Positions 1 to 12,481 are shown, counted from the first letter of the stretch. The stretch: DNA of 64,000 bases from Bostrychus sinensis (GCA_020698575.1 CM036244.1:5388359-5452358); one strand, 5' to 3'. The notes: generated by a model from the sequence alone, not told the origin. Made by a program: numbers and translations.

Positions 1-1544
1 TGCCGCTCAGGGAGAGTTTAGCTGTTGTCAGCGTAAGGCAGCGTCAAAGTCTCAGAGTATGGCAAATGTCCCTTTTAATGCCAAATGAAAAATTCAATAA
101 AAATCCTTTCACAGCGATTCGAAACTTTAGAAGTATAACTTCTTAAATTAGCTGCTTTGGTCAAGGCAACGGTTGATAAAGCTGGCGGATGTTGCGCGGC
201 ACGAGGCTTTTCAAAATAAACTACAAAAATGATACTCGAACGAAAGTTTGGGCGACTTATTGTGAAAAGATGTTATCACCGGCAAAGTGAACTTAACGCA
301 ACAAAAATGACAAGAAGAAAAGAAAAATTAAACTTAAAAGACGAAGGAGAGACGGAGACGAGACAAAGACAAAGACAAGACGAAGACTAGACTAAAGACT
401 AAAACTGAGGAATGTGGGCCGCACCCCAAGATAAGACTGGAAGGGTGTCCCGGCCCCCCCTCTGAACTGATAGTGGAGAGGGCTCAAATTACCTCTGCTA
501 GACACAAAGTAAATGTCATAAAAAGAAATGTGTCTTACTCCATTTCAATTTACGCACCTTTAAAAACATGTTATATTTAACAGTTTGCACAAAACATAGC
601 TATGACTTTTTCCTGTAAAGTAACATGTTAATGCATATAAAGTCTTTTAATTATTTAGCTTTAAATACATTTTTTTTTACTTAAATTTCATTTAAACTGG
701 CTCTGCAGGTAGAGCAAGGGGAGAACTACAAAATACATTTAGAATTTTTGTTCTATGAGGTTTTATGGCAAAGAAATTAATAAAATATTTCTATTGCTGT
801 TTTCAGGCCATGAGAAGGTTTGGGGAGTTTCCTATAAACTGCAGAGTAAGAGACAAACTGCTGGGAAACACCAGCGCCCTCTGCTGGACAAGTAGCAGAA
901 GGCCATCATTTGCAAGTAAACAGGTCTTATTCCAGAACACAGTAAAAACAGTACTGTTTATATCGGCGGATATCGGCCAGATTTCAGCCATATTTATATA
1001 GATATATATTGTTCAGTGTCTGGTGTGATCTGTGGAGATTGATGTGAACTGGGAGCTGTGTCGCAGGAAAATAGAACTGCTGTACGTACCTCCGCCCATA
1101 TATCCACTACCCACTGAATGTATGTCCACTCCACTGTCGCTGTACAGACGCGGCGCTGGCAGTGGAAACGCTCTCATGCAGCAGAGAGGAAGTGTATGTG
1201 AAGAGCAGTGCGCTCGCAGTGGAATGGCCTCAGTGTGGGTCAGAGGAACCAGAACAGGAAATATGCCTTTATTGTTGTATTTTAATTAGTGCTGTCAATT
1301 GATTAAAAAAAATTAATCAGGTTAATCACACTCATGGGCTGTGATTAATCACGATTAATCGCAATGTATAACTTGATAGATTTTCCATGACAATATGCAA
1401 CGTTTAAATAAAAAAAAAGTCCAGAGAGGTTGAGTGTGTTAAGTCTGTGTAGTAACTGAGATAACAAGGTCTGCTGAACTGTGCTCTGCATTAAATCTAC
1501 TGCAGACACCTGAGCCTCCCCTCTGCTCCTCTCAGCGCCGCGGA
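1..1544. other. AT-rich non-coding DNA, no gene recognised
   Basis: No open frame here resembles a protein I know. There are short traces of old repeats: ATATCGGCGGATATCGGCC-like sequence near 960-980 and a GTGATTAATCACGATTAATC motif near 1340-1362. Both resemble ends of fish DNA transposons, but no element boundaries can be set. Confidence 0.6.
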
Positions 1545-1852
1545 CAGGGGCGGGGCACGGTCACCTGTCAGGGGCGGGGCACGGTCACCTGTCAGGGGCG
1601 GGCACGGTCACCTCTCAGGGGCGGGGCACGGTCACCTGTCAGGGGCGGGCACAGTCACCTGTCAGGGGCGGGGCACGGTCACCTGTCAGGGGCGGGCACG
1701 GTCACCTGTCAGGGGCGGGGCACGGTCACCTGTCAGGGGCGGGGCACGGTCACCTGTCAGGGGCGGGGCACGGTCACCTGTCAGGGGCGGGGCACGGTCA
1801 CCTGTCAGGGGCGGGGCACGGTCACCTGTCAGGGGCGGGCACGGTCACCTGT
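1545..1852. repeat. 24-bp minisatellite, about 13 copies
   Basis: Tandem 23-24 bp units read CAGGGGCGGGGCACGGTCAC plus CTGT. The main variant loses one G (GGGCGGGC for GGGCGGGGC). Each unit holds an Sp1-like GC box (GGGGCGGGGC) and a CACCTG E-box. Whether these bind anything is unknown. Confidence 0.95.
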
Positions 1853-1921
1853 CTTTCACTTTTACTTTTAACAAAGGCACAGAGATGGTAAACACAGATC
1901 AGTTCAGTGTCGGTCTGTTAA

Positions 1922-2599
1922 GGGGGGTATACACCAAGGCGACGATCGCCTGTCTGAAGCCGTCTTAATGGTTCTTCCACGTCGCTCATTTCCGTCCTTT
2001 TGATCTGTCAGCGCCGTCGCCCCCCATTGCTCCAGGACGGAGGCCTCTGACCAGTTTCCTGCCGATTGGCCTTGTTGTTGTTGTTGAATCGGTGTCTTTG
2101 GTCTTTGGCACGAAGCGCTCTGATAGGCCTAGCACTGCAGCTGCCGCGCCAATCAGCTCACAGGAATTTTAGCGGAAGTGACGGAGTGACGAGAGGTGAC
2201 AAAAACGCTGTGGCAGCGTACCATCACCATTTTTGCATTCTTCGCAATTCCGTGCGGAAAGTTAGCTTCTTCAAGTAACAGAGCAGCGGCACCTAATCCA
2301 CACAAAACAATGTCCAAACCGGCCATTATCACGTTTCTGTAATGTTCAAACAAACTGAGAACAGTGGCAGACCAAGGCGCGCTACATGCAGATGTACTCC
2401 GCAAACATTGTGTCACTTCAGTTGATCTTTGTTCACTGGCGAGCGCCATCTGCCGCTTTGGGGGGGGGCGGGGGGGGGGGGGGGGGGGGAGGTCATGCGA
2501 CGTGAGGAAACGGGAGGGAACGAGAGGAGACGAGAAGAGACGAGCTGTCGCTCCGTCTTATCAGTGGCAGTGTGGGAGTCGCCCTGGTGTATCTAGGCC
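1922..2599. mobile_element. TTAA-flanked non-autonomous DNA transposon
   Basis: The ends are imperfect inverted repeats: TATACACCAAGGCGAC at the left and, on the opposite strand, GATACACCAGGGCGAC at the right. TTAA flanks both sides (1918-1921 and 2600-2603). No transposase is encoded. A TTAA target fits piggyBac-type elements; read as TTA/TAA it would fit PIF/Harbinger, so the superfamily is unresolved. A poly-G tract lies inside. Confidence 0.6.
2460..2489 (+). repeat. Poly-G tract (G9-C-G20)
   Basis: An almost pure run of 29 guanines broken by one C, inside the TTAA-flanked element. It could form a G-quadruplex, and its length is likely to vary or be misassembled. Confidence 0.9.
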
Positions 2600-2647
2600 T
2601 TAACAGGAGGCTGCACTCACACTGTCGGCCTTCTACAGAGACACAGA

Positions 2648-2665
2648 GTGTGTGAGTGTGTGAGT

Positions 2666-2696
<31 letters not shown>

Positions 2697-2700
2697 AGTG
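2648..2700 (+). repeat. GT/GTGTGA microsatellite
   Basis: Simple TG dinucleotides interrupted by GAGTG steps. Confidence 0.9.
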
Positions 2701-2920
2701 TTTCCTGTTGTGTTCTTGTCTTCCTGTTGTCTGTTGGATGTTTCTTTCTGGTGTTCCCCTCGTGTGCCAGATGCCCCGCCTGTTTCTCTGTACTCTGTCC
2801 GTGTGTTATTGAGAAAAGCCTGGCGTTTCATAAATGACTTCACATTTAAAAGTTTCTTAACTTGACAGAAACCTGACCTGATGTAACCAGACTTCATCTG
2901 CGTCGTCAGAACTCCTCAGA

Positions 2921-2981
2921 CAGCTCTTCCTCTGGGCCACAGCTCTTCCTCTGGGCCACAGCTCTTCCTCTGGGCCACAGC
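2921..2981 (+). repeat. 19-bp tandem repeat, three copies
   Basis: Three perfect copies of CAGCTCTTCCTCTGGGCCA followed by a truncated fourth. Confidence 0.9.
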
Positions 2982-3429
2982 TCCTCTGTTACAGTTGTTT
3001 TTGTTATTGTCACTCTCTGCTCCCTCAGAGCCTCTGTGGTCCTGGCCTAGTCCTGTTTCAAACCTGGTTTAGATCTGGTTCAGTCCCAGAGCTCGGTCTC
3101 CAGACACTAATTATCCTCCGAACAACAGCGTTAATGAGAAGCCAATTAACACAACATTAACAAACTCTTCCACTGTCCCTCCTCTGTAAAAGTAATGAAG
3201 AAAGTTATGAGTAACCTTGCAATTTATCAATTATATACACAGTGTCTTTATTACAATTGTACTTTTTGGTTTCTGATTTTATTTACTTCTTATTATGCAA
3301 TTTGCTTATGCTTACTTATTATTACAACACTCATTATTTTAACATTTAAGTCACAAAATTAAAAAAAAGTTGCATAAAGGGTTAATAGAAGGTAACAGCT
3401 TGAAAGTAAAGAAAGGAGGGAGATAAGGT
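2982..3429. other. Non-coding, nothing recognised
   Basis: AT-rich single-copy-looking sequence with no supported gene or repeat. Confidence 0.55.
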
Positions 3430-4312
3430 TTTTGTGAGAGACTGCGATGACAGAAACTGCCACTGGGGGGAGGTAAACTACAAAGTAGGCGTGGCTCATC
3501 AGAAAGGGGCAGGGTTAAGTTTTACATCATGGGTTGTAAATTTCCACTACTTAATGATTTAACACTTTCAGCTAAAATTCTATTACTTTTTTATCTTCAG
3601 CGAGTCATAAAGTCGCTCATTTATTATCTTCATTAATGCAAATTGTATAAAATAAAAGTACATTTTCTTATGTTTATAACGATATATTGGTTGGATAGTT
3701 TCTTTTATAGATATTTTATTGCGGCCGTATGAAAGAGCGCTTTTGTCTGAGGTTGAAGCTCGGCAGTGCTATGGCCCTGAGTCGGACACGCTCACCTTTC
3801 TGGCTTTTTCAGCCTTATTTGTTGGATTTTTCGGCTCTAATTTAAGGCTGGAATATTTACGTTAACAAATTTTCACATCCGATTCCTTGTTTCCGTCTTT
3901 CAAAATAAGATTGTGGGCTAAGCTAACGTTAATCAGAAAATAATAAGACAGACAAAGTTAGCTACAAAAACACTAAGATCACTGAAAGAACGTCGCCCGA
4001 GTGTGACCTGAGAGTTCCCTGCGCATTTCCCGATCAAAATTATTTTCATATCATGATTATTTTATAAAACTTAGCATAAATACACAAAAATTACCCCAGA
4101 GGTAGAGCAATATGTGGAGTTTTTGTTTATCTACCGTTAGCCAGTTAACGTCTTTGCGAGCGTCTGTTAGAAGACCGAAACATAGCAAAAGGTGAGCGAC
4201 TCAGGACACACAGACGTTACATAAGTCCATAATAATGACCTGGATGAACTTTGGTGGCTGTGACAAACTGAGCGTGTGCAGCAGGAGCAGGGGCCCCAGC
4301 TCAGTTGGGATG
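3430..4312 (+). repeat. Dispersed repeat, long copy
   Basis: The outer parts (about 3460-3565 and 4222-4312) recur in reverse complement at 24013-24235. Shared strings include CATGGGTTGTAAATTTCCAC and GACAAACTGAGCGTGTGCAG. The two outer parts are joined directly in the other copy, so the middle 650 bp (about 3566-4221) is either inserted here or deleted there. No coding sequence was seen. Confidence 0.7.
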
Positions 4313-4864
4313 AACCAGTATTGGTGTTTACAAAATAAAATGTGAGTAGAAACTGTTTAGACGAATAATAACTGTTATTTTCAAGGCCATATTAAAGTTT
4401 GTGTTATCAGAAATAATAAAAGCTGCTGTTCTTAGGAGATCGGGGATTTCTGTCTTGATTGGTTCCTGGATCTCGTTTGTTGTGAATCTTCACAATAAAC
4501 TTTTTTGCACCAGACTTCGCCCTCTTTGTCTTATTCCAGCAGAAGACTTTTGTATCATCACAGAGGGAGCAGGAAACCACTCTGATCTATTCACCAACAT
4601 GCACTGGGACTGTTATAGCACTATTTAAATCTGCTCTATAAACTTGGGCTTTTTATTTTCACACAACAGAAATGATCTTGTTTTGTTGGTGTTCACTCAG
4701 GAATAGGAACTAGAGACTGGGACCACGGTTCCTTGTTAGCTCCTCCTTCAGAGCAGGGAGTTTTCATTCGACCCAGGAACCTTTCAGTGATGCAGTTACA
4801 GACGTAGGTAACGTTTGCTCATGGACACCTCTGTTTACTGTAATTTACATTTAATATTTACTCA
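4313..4864. other. Non-coding, nothing recognised
   Basis: One 75-codon open frame occurs here but resembles no family I know. The sequence is AT-rich. Confidence 0.5.
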
Positions 4865-5724
4865 TAAAGCTGGGGACACACTCCAAGATTTTCTCAGTGG
4901 TTACAGATTCTGAAAACACCAGGAGCTCACACTAACGACTGGTTTCAGCAGATTTAGTTCTGACGACTGAAAGACTGCGCCTCACACACTACAAGATCTG
5001 CTGAGGCCGCGACTGACGCCAAACAAACGCAGCAAACTCTGGCCAGAACTAAACGGTAAACAAACATGGAGCTACCTGGGTCGCTGCTGCCGTTGTGTGC
5101 GCAGCTCTCTGTTTGGAAAAAAGGAAAAAGAAAAAACGTCTCTGTATCCAGTTTGGCTTGGGTCGCACTGAACTTTCTTCAGTCTTTGCCGTGGTTGTTT
5201 ATGTTTTCTTCTTCTTCTTCTTCAAATTTCTGCTTATATTTTCTCGACGCTTCCTGTTGCGTCGTCTTCGTTCTCTGACGTTATTTCCTGTGTCCCCTCA
5301 GCTGTTTGTCATCGGCCGCTGGACTCCATGAATTCCCAGTTGGATGTAAACGTCCCACACTACAGGAGTGTGCTCCAGAGTCAGGGTTTGATTGCTTGCG
5401 ATCAGTGTTGGGAGTAACGTGTTACAAAGTAATGAGTTACAGTAACGAGATTACAGTCGTCAGTATCGCAGCGGGTAACGCGTTACTTTTGAGTCCCCAG
5501 TAATAATATTACAGTTACTAACAAAATACCCAGTTAGTTTCTCGCGTTACAGTCTCTGCAGTCAGTTTCATTTCCCTGCAGTTTACTGCAAGGACACGAA
5601 ATGAAAATGCATTAAACAAACAGCGCTGATACGTTTCCTACTTTATCTTCATCCGTTCCTTTCTCTGCTCCTCTTTGTGCTGCAGCAGCCTCTCGTCCTG
5701 TCCACGCTGATCCCTCTCCGCTGT

Positions 5725-5992
5725 CAGCGGGGACAGCGGGGACAGCGGGGGACAGCGGGGACAGCGGGGGACAGCGGGGACAGCGGGGGACAGCGGGGAC
5801 AGCGGGGGACAGCGGGGGACAGCGGGGACAGCGGGGACAGCGGGGGACAGCGGGGACAGCGGGGGACAGCGGGGACAGCGGGGGACAGCGGGGGACAGCG
5901 GGGGACAGCGGAGGACAGCGGGGACAGCGGGGGACAGCGGGGACAGCGGGGGACAGCGGGGGACAGCGGGGGACAGCGGGGACAGCGGGGAC
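5725..5992 (+). repeat. 9/10-bp minisatellite inside the hAT element
   Basis: Alternating GGGGACAGC and GGGGGACAGC units. The frame stays open on both strands only because the repeat lacks stop codons; the resulting Pro/Cys- or Gly/Gln-rich peptides are not believed to be genes. Confidence 0.95.
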
Positions 5993-6171
5993 AGAAGAGA
6001 CCTGCACGGCTTTGGTGCTAACAACAACTGCATTTTAGCTTCAGTGAAATAAAACTGTGTCCAGGACTTGAACGCTGCACAGGAGCAGAGGAGAACTTAC
6101 AGAGCAGTATCAGTGTCAGGCTGCGCTGCTGCTGAAGTGAATGCAGCTAAAAAAAACTCTGCTTGAATGCC

Positions 6172-6213
6172 TGTAATAAGAATGTAATAAGAATGTAATA
6201 AGAATGTAATAAC
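6172..6213 (+). repeat. 12-bp tandem repeat
   Basis: Three to four copies of AATGTAATAAGA within the hAT element. Confidence 0.85.
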
Positions 6214-6784
6214 AGCCCTGGTCAGGGCAACAGTGAGGCTCTAGGCTTCTTCTTTAGAATGGGGTTGATTTATGTTTCCTGTTAGAAAGTAATCCAAAAG
6301 TAAAGTAACTAAGTTACTTTCATGAGTCAGTAACTAAGTAAAGTAATATATTACTTTTTAAAAGAGTAACTAGTAATCTGTAACTAGTTACTTTTCTTGA
6401 GTAACGAACCCAACACTGCTTGCGAGTGACGTCAGGCCGGGTTTTTGTGCTGATTCGAGTCTGAACATCACTGACAGATTTCAGGGCTGTGAGTACGATT
6501 CCCTGCAGCAGTGAGGCCTGGGACAGACTCGGTGCAACTGTGGATCGTATTAAAACTGAACAAAAGTCGTGTCCCCAGCTTAACAAACACGAGCTGCTGA
6601 TTTTCCTTTTTTCAGCTCTAAACTGAAGCTGGATCCGTGGTCTCCTCTCTCTCTGTGAACGTCTCAGGCCTGGACATCACACAGCGGAACTCCCTCTCAG
6701 TTCCTGTTATTCCGGTTATTCCCAGAACAGTTCCTTATCTTCTCCAGGTCTGAGTCAGATGCTCAGGACCTGGCTGGAGGATTA

Positions 6785-6902
6785 TGTTTTAGATTTTTGG
6801 CAGAGAACAACTCCACACAGCAAGGCTCCATCAGTTTGGTAATCGAACCCGAGACCTTCTTGTTGTGTCGGCGCTAACCACTCTGCCACTGTGCCACCGC
6901 AT
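6785..6902 (-). mobile_element. tRNA-derived SINE fragment
   Basis: On the minus strand it reads GTGGCACAGTGGCAGAGTGG, then TTAGCGC (A-box region), AACAAGAAGGTCTCGGGTTC and GATTACC (B box GGTTCGATT). This layout is the tRNA-like head of common teleost SINEs. The body and tail are degraded or missing. Confidence 0.65.
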
Positions 6903-7439
6903 CACCATCATCCTCATAGACAAGTTTTTCCATCGACATAAACATGAAACTCCCTTCAGCTTTTGTCTCTCTCTCCCAGGGGTCTCCACAGTGAATGATG
7001 ATGATGCCCTTCCTGAAACACAACTCTACACATTTATCTGGGCTTGGGACTGGCTTAAAAGTTGGCAGAACTTAACACTTCGCTAACAAGGAGTTGCAAA
7101 TATTTTATATTGTGAATAGTTTTAGCGCCTTTCTGAAGAAGATCTTAACATCAGGAAGCATTCTATTACAACAGATCTACGCCAAGTCTCCAGAGGTGCA
7201 ATAACGCTGCCTTCACGTGATGTGGGAAAGATGATATTTTCCATTTGTAAATAGGAAATTACGAGTTGGTCAAGTGCTGATGTGGTCGTAGCGTGATATA
7301 AAAAATGGCAGACAGAAACTTTATCTTGAATGGCTCCATGGGAAAAACAGTGCTGGACTTATTTCCGGGATCTCCCTCGCTCCACTCCCCTGCCTGGATG
7401 AATCCTTACAGAGTGAACTATGATCCTATAGCTGAACTA
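6903..7439. other. Non-coding, nothing recognised
   Basis: No supported gene or element in this stretch. Confidence 0.5.
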
Positions 7440-7745
7440 ATGAACTAACTCCTAGATGCATTGCCTGTCCGTCCTGGGAGAGGATCTCTCCTTCAGTTGG
7501 GCTCCATAAGGTTTCTTCTTTTTTCCCGTAGCTGTTTTTTTTTAGGAATTTTTCCTTACCGAGAAGGAGGGTCTAAGGACAGGAGTGTCCTGGGTCTGTT
7601 TAGTTTAGTGTAGTTATTGTTTGTGCTGATTGTGTGTTTAGTCTGATTGTGTTTATGTTTGATCAACTGTTTGTGAAGCCTTTGAAGAGACTTTTGTTGT
7701 GATACTGGGACATACAAATAAAACTGAATTGAATTGAATTGAATT
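7440..7745 (+). mobile_element. LINE (L2-type) 3' end
   Basis: It contains the motifs typical of the 3' UTR of abundant fish L2/Maui-like LINEs: TCCTGGGAGAGGATCTCTCC, AAGGTTTCTTC, TTTTTCCTTACCGAGAAGG, GGGTCTAAGGACAGG, GATACTGGGACATACAAATA and terminal GAATT tandem copies. It is 5'-truncated with no ORF, as is usual for retrotransposed LINE copies. The family name is from memory of the consensus, not a search. Confidence 0.7.
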
Positions 7746-7806
7746 CATTCATCTGCTACAACAAGAACAGGAAGTGTGCTGTATTTTGTATGGATTATGA
7801 ATCATA

Positions 7807-8602
7807 GGCTGTATTCACACCAGGAAAGTCCGTTGGTTTGCTTCTTTGGTCCGGATTGAGTCCCGACTTTATTTTTCTTCGTTTGGTTCAGATCGTATTC
7901 TCATTGCACTTTTTGCAAGTGAATTAAAGTTTGTGAACAGAAGCTTGTGTGTGAGGACGCTGCATTGGCCAGAAATGACGTGGGCGGGGCAACGCAAAGA
8001 CACAGAACCTGAGGAAAACAATCATGAGGACTTGCGTGCTGCACTTGTTACCGGGATATTTATTCTGATTTTACAGCTACAAATCTGTGAAAAACATTTA
8101 AATGTCAAGAGCCGCTAATTTGAAGTCAGTTTACCGTGACCTACTTGTTTTTTTGCAACGGCGAAGGTGAGGTGCGAGCCGGCTGCAGGTGAGGAGACGC
8201 TCTCTGTGAGCCCTCACCCACAGCGGTGTTAGGCAGAAACAGGTCGGCTGTAAGTGCAGATATCAAAGAGACACTGTATCTTCATTGTTCTAAGTTTGTC
8301 CATGGCTCGTGGTGACTTCCACTGCTGTTTTATTTCCCATAATGCCCGGCTACGGTGGCTCGTTAACTCCAAAAAGGCTGGTGATGATTGTAGTTGGGCC
8401 GGATCGGGGCCGGTTCATATTCACACCGTAAGCAAACTGTACCAGAGTCCGTTTGGAAGCGGAAGCTCTTCTGTCAGGTCACGGTCCCGATGTTTGGTCT
8501 GGACCTGAGTTCACACGAGTGACTCCTGCACTCGGTCCGGACGTGGGAAACCAACTCTGGTCCGTTTTAACCCCGACCAAACGAAGCAGGTGTGAATATG
8601 CC
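7807..8602. mobile_element. Probable MITE with TATTCACACC ends
   Basis: The left end is GGCTGTATTCACACCAG; the right end, on the opposite strand, is GGGCATATTCACACCTG. Inside each end lie related TTTGGTCCGG / TTTGGTCGGGG motifs. A target duplication is not clear. Open frames inside look incidental. Confidence 0.45.
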
Positions 8603-8986
8603 CTCAGAGTCATTTTAAGGACAGAATTGTTTGCTAATGTTACTGTGTTAAATTACTGTGTTAAAATTACCACGTTAAATTACTGTGTTAAAATTGTGTA
8701 TGCTACATAATTAAACAACCCGACCCATCACAGCACAAATTCAGTGAGGGTGTGTGCGACCTGCCCCTCTCTGTCACAGTCTGCTCCTGTGTGAGATATT
8801 TGTCTCATGCATGGAAACATTCTACTCCTGTGAAACTATTTTTGGGACAAATTGAGGGCGGGACCCACAGAGCATTCAATTAAATACTACTTTAACTGTT
8901 ATCAATCCACAGCCAATGCAGCCAGGCACAAGGCAACGCAGTTTAATGAGTAAAGTTTGGTGAATAGATCGTGAAAATTATCATAG

Positions 8987-9724
8987 TATCGTATTTTCAG
9001 GACTATAAGTGGCTCCGGAGTATAAGTGGCACTCGCCAAAAAATACATAATGAAGAAGAAAAAAACGTATATAAGCCGCACTGTAAGTCGCATTTTTTGG
9101 GGGAAAAGTATTTTACAAAATGTGACACCAAGAACAGACATTTCATGTTGAAAGGCAAGTTATAGTAATAATAGAATAGAGAACAACAGCTGAATAGGTG
9201 TGCGCTATGCTAACGTAACACATTGATGGTTATTCAGCTACATGAAGCATAAACAACGAACTGAATAGGTGTCTCGTATGTTAACGTAATATATTAACAG
9301 TTATTCACATAACTATAGCATAAAGAACATAATATAACAAGTTCACCAAACTCACCATCTCACTCCTAATCGCTAAATCCTTTAAATTCTTCATCCTCGG
9401 TGTCGCTTCTGAACAACTCCGCCAACTCCGGAGGTAGACGAAGCGCCGCTTCCTCCTCTGCGTGGCTGTCGTCAGACTCAGCATCAGTTCCATTTCCAAT
9501 TATTCCGCTCTTTCTCAGTTGTCTTTATAGCCTAAGTTGTTAGTGGTAATGTTTACATTTTAAATTGTCAGTGGTACAGGTGCAGCAGATGCTGGTACAC
9601 AAGCCTAGAGCGCCCTCTAACCAACACCTGAAATATTTTAATATATAAGTCACACCTGAGTATACGTCACACCCTGAGCCAGACGATGGAAAAAAGTGCG
9701 ACTTATAGTCCAGAAAATACGGTA
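8987..9724. mobile_element. TA-flanked pogo/Tigger-like deleted transposon
   Basis: The termini are inverted: TCGTATTTTCAGGACTATAA at the left and TTATAGTCCAGAAAATACGG at the right, each next to TA. Near the right end the minus strand (about 9367-9490) encodes an acidic tail with ESDDSHAEEEAAL, PPELAELFRSDTEDEEF and KGFSD before a stop. Acidic C-termini of this sort are typical of pogo/Tigger transposases. The catalytic core is absent, so this is a deletion derivative. Confidence 0.65.
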
Positions 9725-12481
9725 ATGGTCCTCTAGAAAAAAACAGTCAAAAGTGTGTATTGTTTAAAGCTGACAGTGAGTTAGCGCTGGCGTCGTTCAG
9801 AGTGAGCGTGGGAGTGATGGGTTGGTTTCTGTGAAACGTTTTTTTCTGAAAGGATCTTTTCAAAAACAGGTTGGATAATTACAGAAGAAGAAGCCAGATC
9901 AGTGTCTGAGGCCTGGTTCACACAGAAGAGTTTAAAGTTGTCGGAAGAGTTTCAAAACCTGAGAGAACCCACACATGGCGATAAAAAATCATAAAGAAAG
10001 AGAAAATGTTTTTGTCGTCATTCTTCATCTCGGAGTGGAGCGCCTTAATGAACACATCGTTCAGTTTTACCAATCTGTTGAGGAAAATGTCAGCAGAATG
10101 GTTATTTTGAGTCTTTTTTCAGATAAAATGTTTAATATTTAAAAACAGAATAACATTAGGCCCAGAAATGTCCTGTAATCATCGTCCTGTCCCAGCGCTG
10201 CTCTCGCACCTCAGCAGCTAAACTCCCAGAACTCTGCAGGAGCTTGGCCCATAAAAGAGTTTTTTGGTTCCTGGGGTTGACACAAAAGATTATGATCTTG
10301 TAATGGGCTAAGCTTTACACTAACAAAAAATAAAAAAGGTAGTAAAAATATAATGGGACGGTCAGGTTCCCGGCCTGTTACATTAAATATTATTAGGTGA
10401 CCTTGTTGGAAAAAGGCCGCCATATTGGAATTTCAAATGGCCCGCACATTTTTTCTGAAAATCTAGTATATAATGAATATTTCAGCCAAGTTTCACGTTT
10501 GTATCATCAGGGATTCCTTCATGAAGCTGCTCCACCATCGATCATTTTGCTGATGTAAAATCAGATCAATTTTCGTTGCTTTTTTTCTGTGACAGTGTGG
10601 TAGTTTTGTGTTTGTGTTGGCCTCAAACTCCCCGATATACGATGATATGATATGATTTTTATTTGCACAGGGACAGTGCACAACAATGCATTGACCTACA
10701 AAAACAGGAAAGATGCATGGTGCCAGGTTACAGCAACAATACTAATTTCCACCTGCAGTCCCTGAACAGGTTGATATTAAAGATATTAGGGAGGATTTTT
10801 TTCGACTGCTGACAAACCAGCGACTGTTTGTCCTTTTTTGAATAATGCGCATGCGTCAGGCCCCGCCCCTCACTGTTCCTTTCCAAGGAACTCCTCCACA
10901 GTGACGTGCACGAGCATTGGAACACGAGTGTTTGTTTACAGCCGGCATCAGCAGAGATTCACCTAAACCTAGACCTGCATTGTTTGTCTGCGCGACCTTT
11001 GACCTAGTTCCCCACACAGACCCAGTCACATGCACAGTCCCTAAATGTGAGCACAAATATCTGTCCTCCTGCTGTTGGTAGCATTAGCAAACTGATGCTG
11101 CTGTACAGTTGAAACGGTTCAACAGATAAAGAAAAAAGGCATTTTTTTCAAATGATAAGATAAACGTTACCTGTCCAGCAGAAACCTTGGCGACCAATGC
11201 ATCGTCTGAAGCCCTTTCTGTTCCTACAGCGCACGCCGTCCTTTGAAGGAATCGCCAATAACTACACAGGTTTTATTCTGCTCTTCTACAGTTTTTCTCC
11301 TCCTCCTCTGGTTCACTTCAAAAACAGTTTTCCTTTTGTGACCGCCCGGTTCACGGTTTTCCTCAGCCATTGTGCTCCTCGAAGTCAGGCTGTCCGCGTA
11401 CGATGAGGCTCGGCTAACGCCGTGCTATATAAACAAACTGTGTACACATGCGCAGACACAAGAACGCGCACATATCGCCGAAACCAGGAAGATGAACGAA
11501 TGAATGGCGAGTCCATGGAACAATGGTTAACGTACTCATGACGAAAACGATTGGATGAGGTTTTTTAAGTCCCACAGAGTCCACAGTTTATTAATATTAT
11601 TATTATATTTTCTAATACACCAATTTATAAGCCTTATACAGGGCAATGAAGGTAGTTTTAATAAATATTGCAAAAAATTAATTTATAAAGATCCTCCCTA
11701 ATACCTTTAAGCAAGAGTAACAGAATTTGCTGCAAGTGGATGAAAGACCATAAGACCATAATACACACATCAAGTACAACATATCTTACCCCTCAAATAC
11801 GCCATTTCTAAAAACATGCAAAAATATCCATCCTTTCACACTATACATACAAACCCACACTAATTAAATCACGCACACCTAAACACACACAACTGCACCG
11901 ATTCATTCACACACACAATCATCCATTTTCAGACAGACCAACACTCTTTCACTAACACACATTCACTGCTAATGGGTGCAAACTTGCTTTGATATTAGCC
12001 ATTTCTTTGTCAAATGTGCAAACGTTTAAAGGGCACTACTTTCTCGTGTTTGCCCCTCCACCTGACCTTTCACCCCTGACGTCGGACGCCGTTCGGGAGC
12101 CGGGCCGCGAGACTCGAGGCTGACTGCGATCGGGCGAACTCCAGCCGCTGTGTGCCAGGCGTAAAGCACGGTGGGCATCGTAGCTTCCTGGCGGCGCTGG
12201 ACTTCTTCCGCGTGTGCGCTCGGTGTTTGAGAGGCCGCAGTCAAAGAGGGGCCCAGAGAACTGAGAACACTGCTCCCGGGCCCTGTCGGTGGGGAGCCTC
12301 TCCCGTCTCTGTGCTCTCTGTGAGACGCGCGGTGGACGTCCTGCTGCTGTGGCTGGGCCATGGAGTCGCTGTTTTTATGTTTTATGAAGACACACTGCAC
12401 TCTCAAACTAAAGAGGTGTGTGCAGAGGTCGTCGACGTGTTTTTAAATGTGGTCATCTCTAATACATGAATTTAAAGCATA
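9725..12481. other. Non-coding with degraded repeats
   Basis: No supported gene. ATTAGGGAGGATTTTT at 10785-10800 has an inverted partner (AAGATCCTCCCTAATACC) near 11688, suggesting a fold-back or old insertion between them. TATGATTTTTATTTGCACAG near 10650 resembles the 3' end of a fish LINE. A GC-rich block at 12050-12400 has open frames on both strands but no recognisable protein. Confidence 0.4.

Larger units (their letters stand above)
5403..6418. mobile_element. hAT-type non-autonomous transposon
   Basis: It begins CAGTGTTGGGAGTAACG and ends GAACCCAACACTG, flanked by CTTGCGAT (5395-5402) and CTTGCGAG (6419-6426), a 7/8 match to an 8-bp duplication typical of hAT. Subterminal regions are rich in GTTAC/AGTAAC motifs. 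No transposase is present. It sits inside the Harbinger-like element and carries a minisatellite. Confidence 0.8.
4868..6580. mobile_element. Harbinger-like MITE, interrupted by an hAT element
   Basis: The ends are inverted AGCTGGGGACAC (4868-4879) and GTGTCCCCAGCT (6569-6580), each flanked by a TAA target duplication (4865-4867 and 6581-6583). A 3-bp TAA/TTA duplication is characteristic of PIF/Harbinger. Removing the inserted hAT element leaves about 690 bp with no transposase, so it is a non-autonomous copy. Confidence 0.75.
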
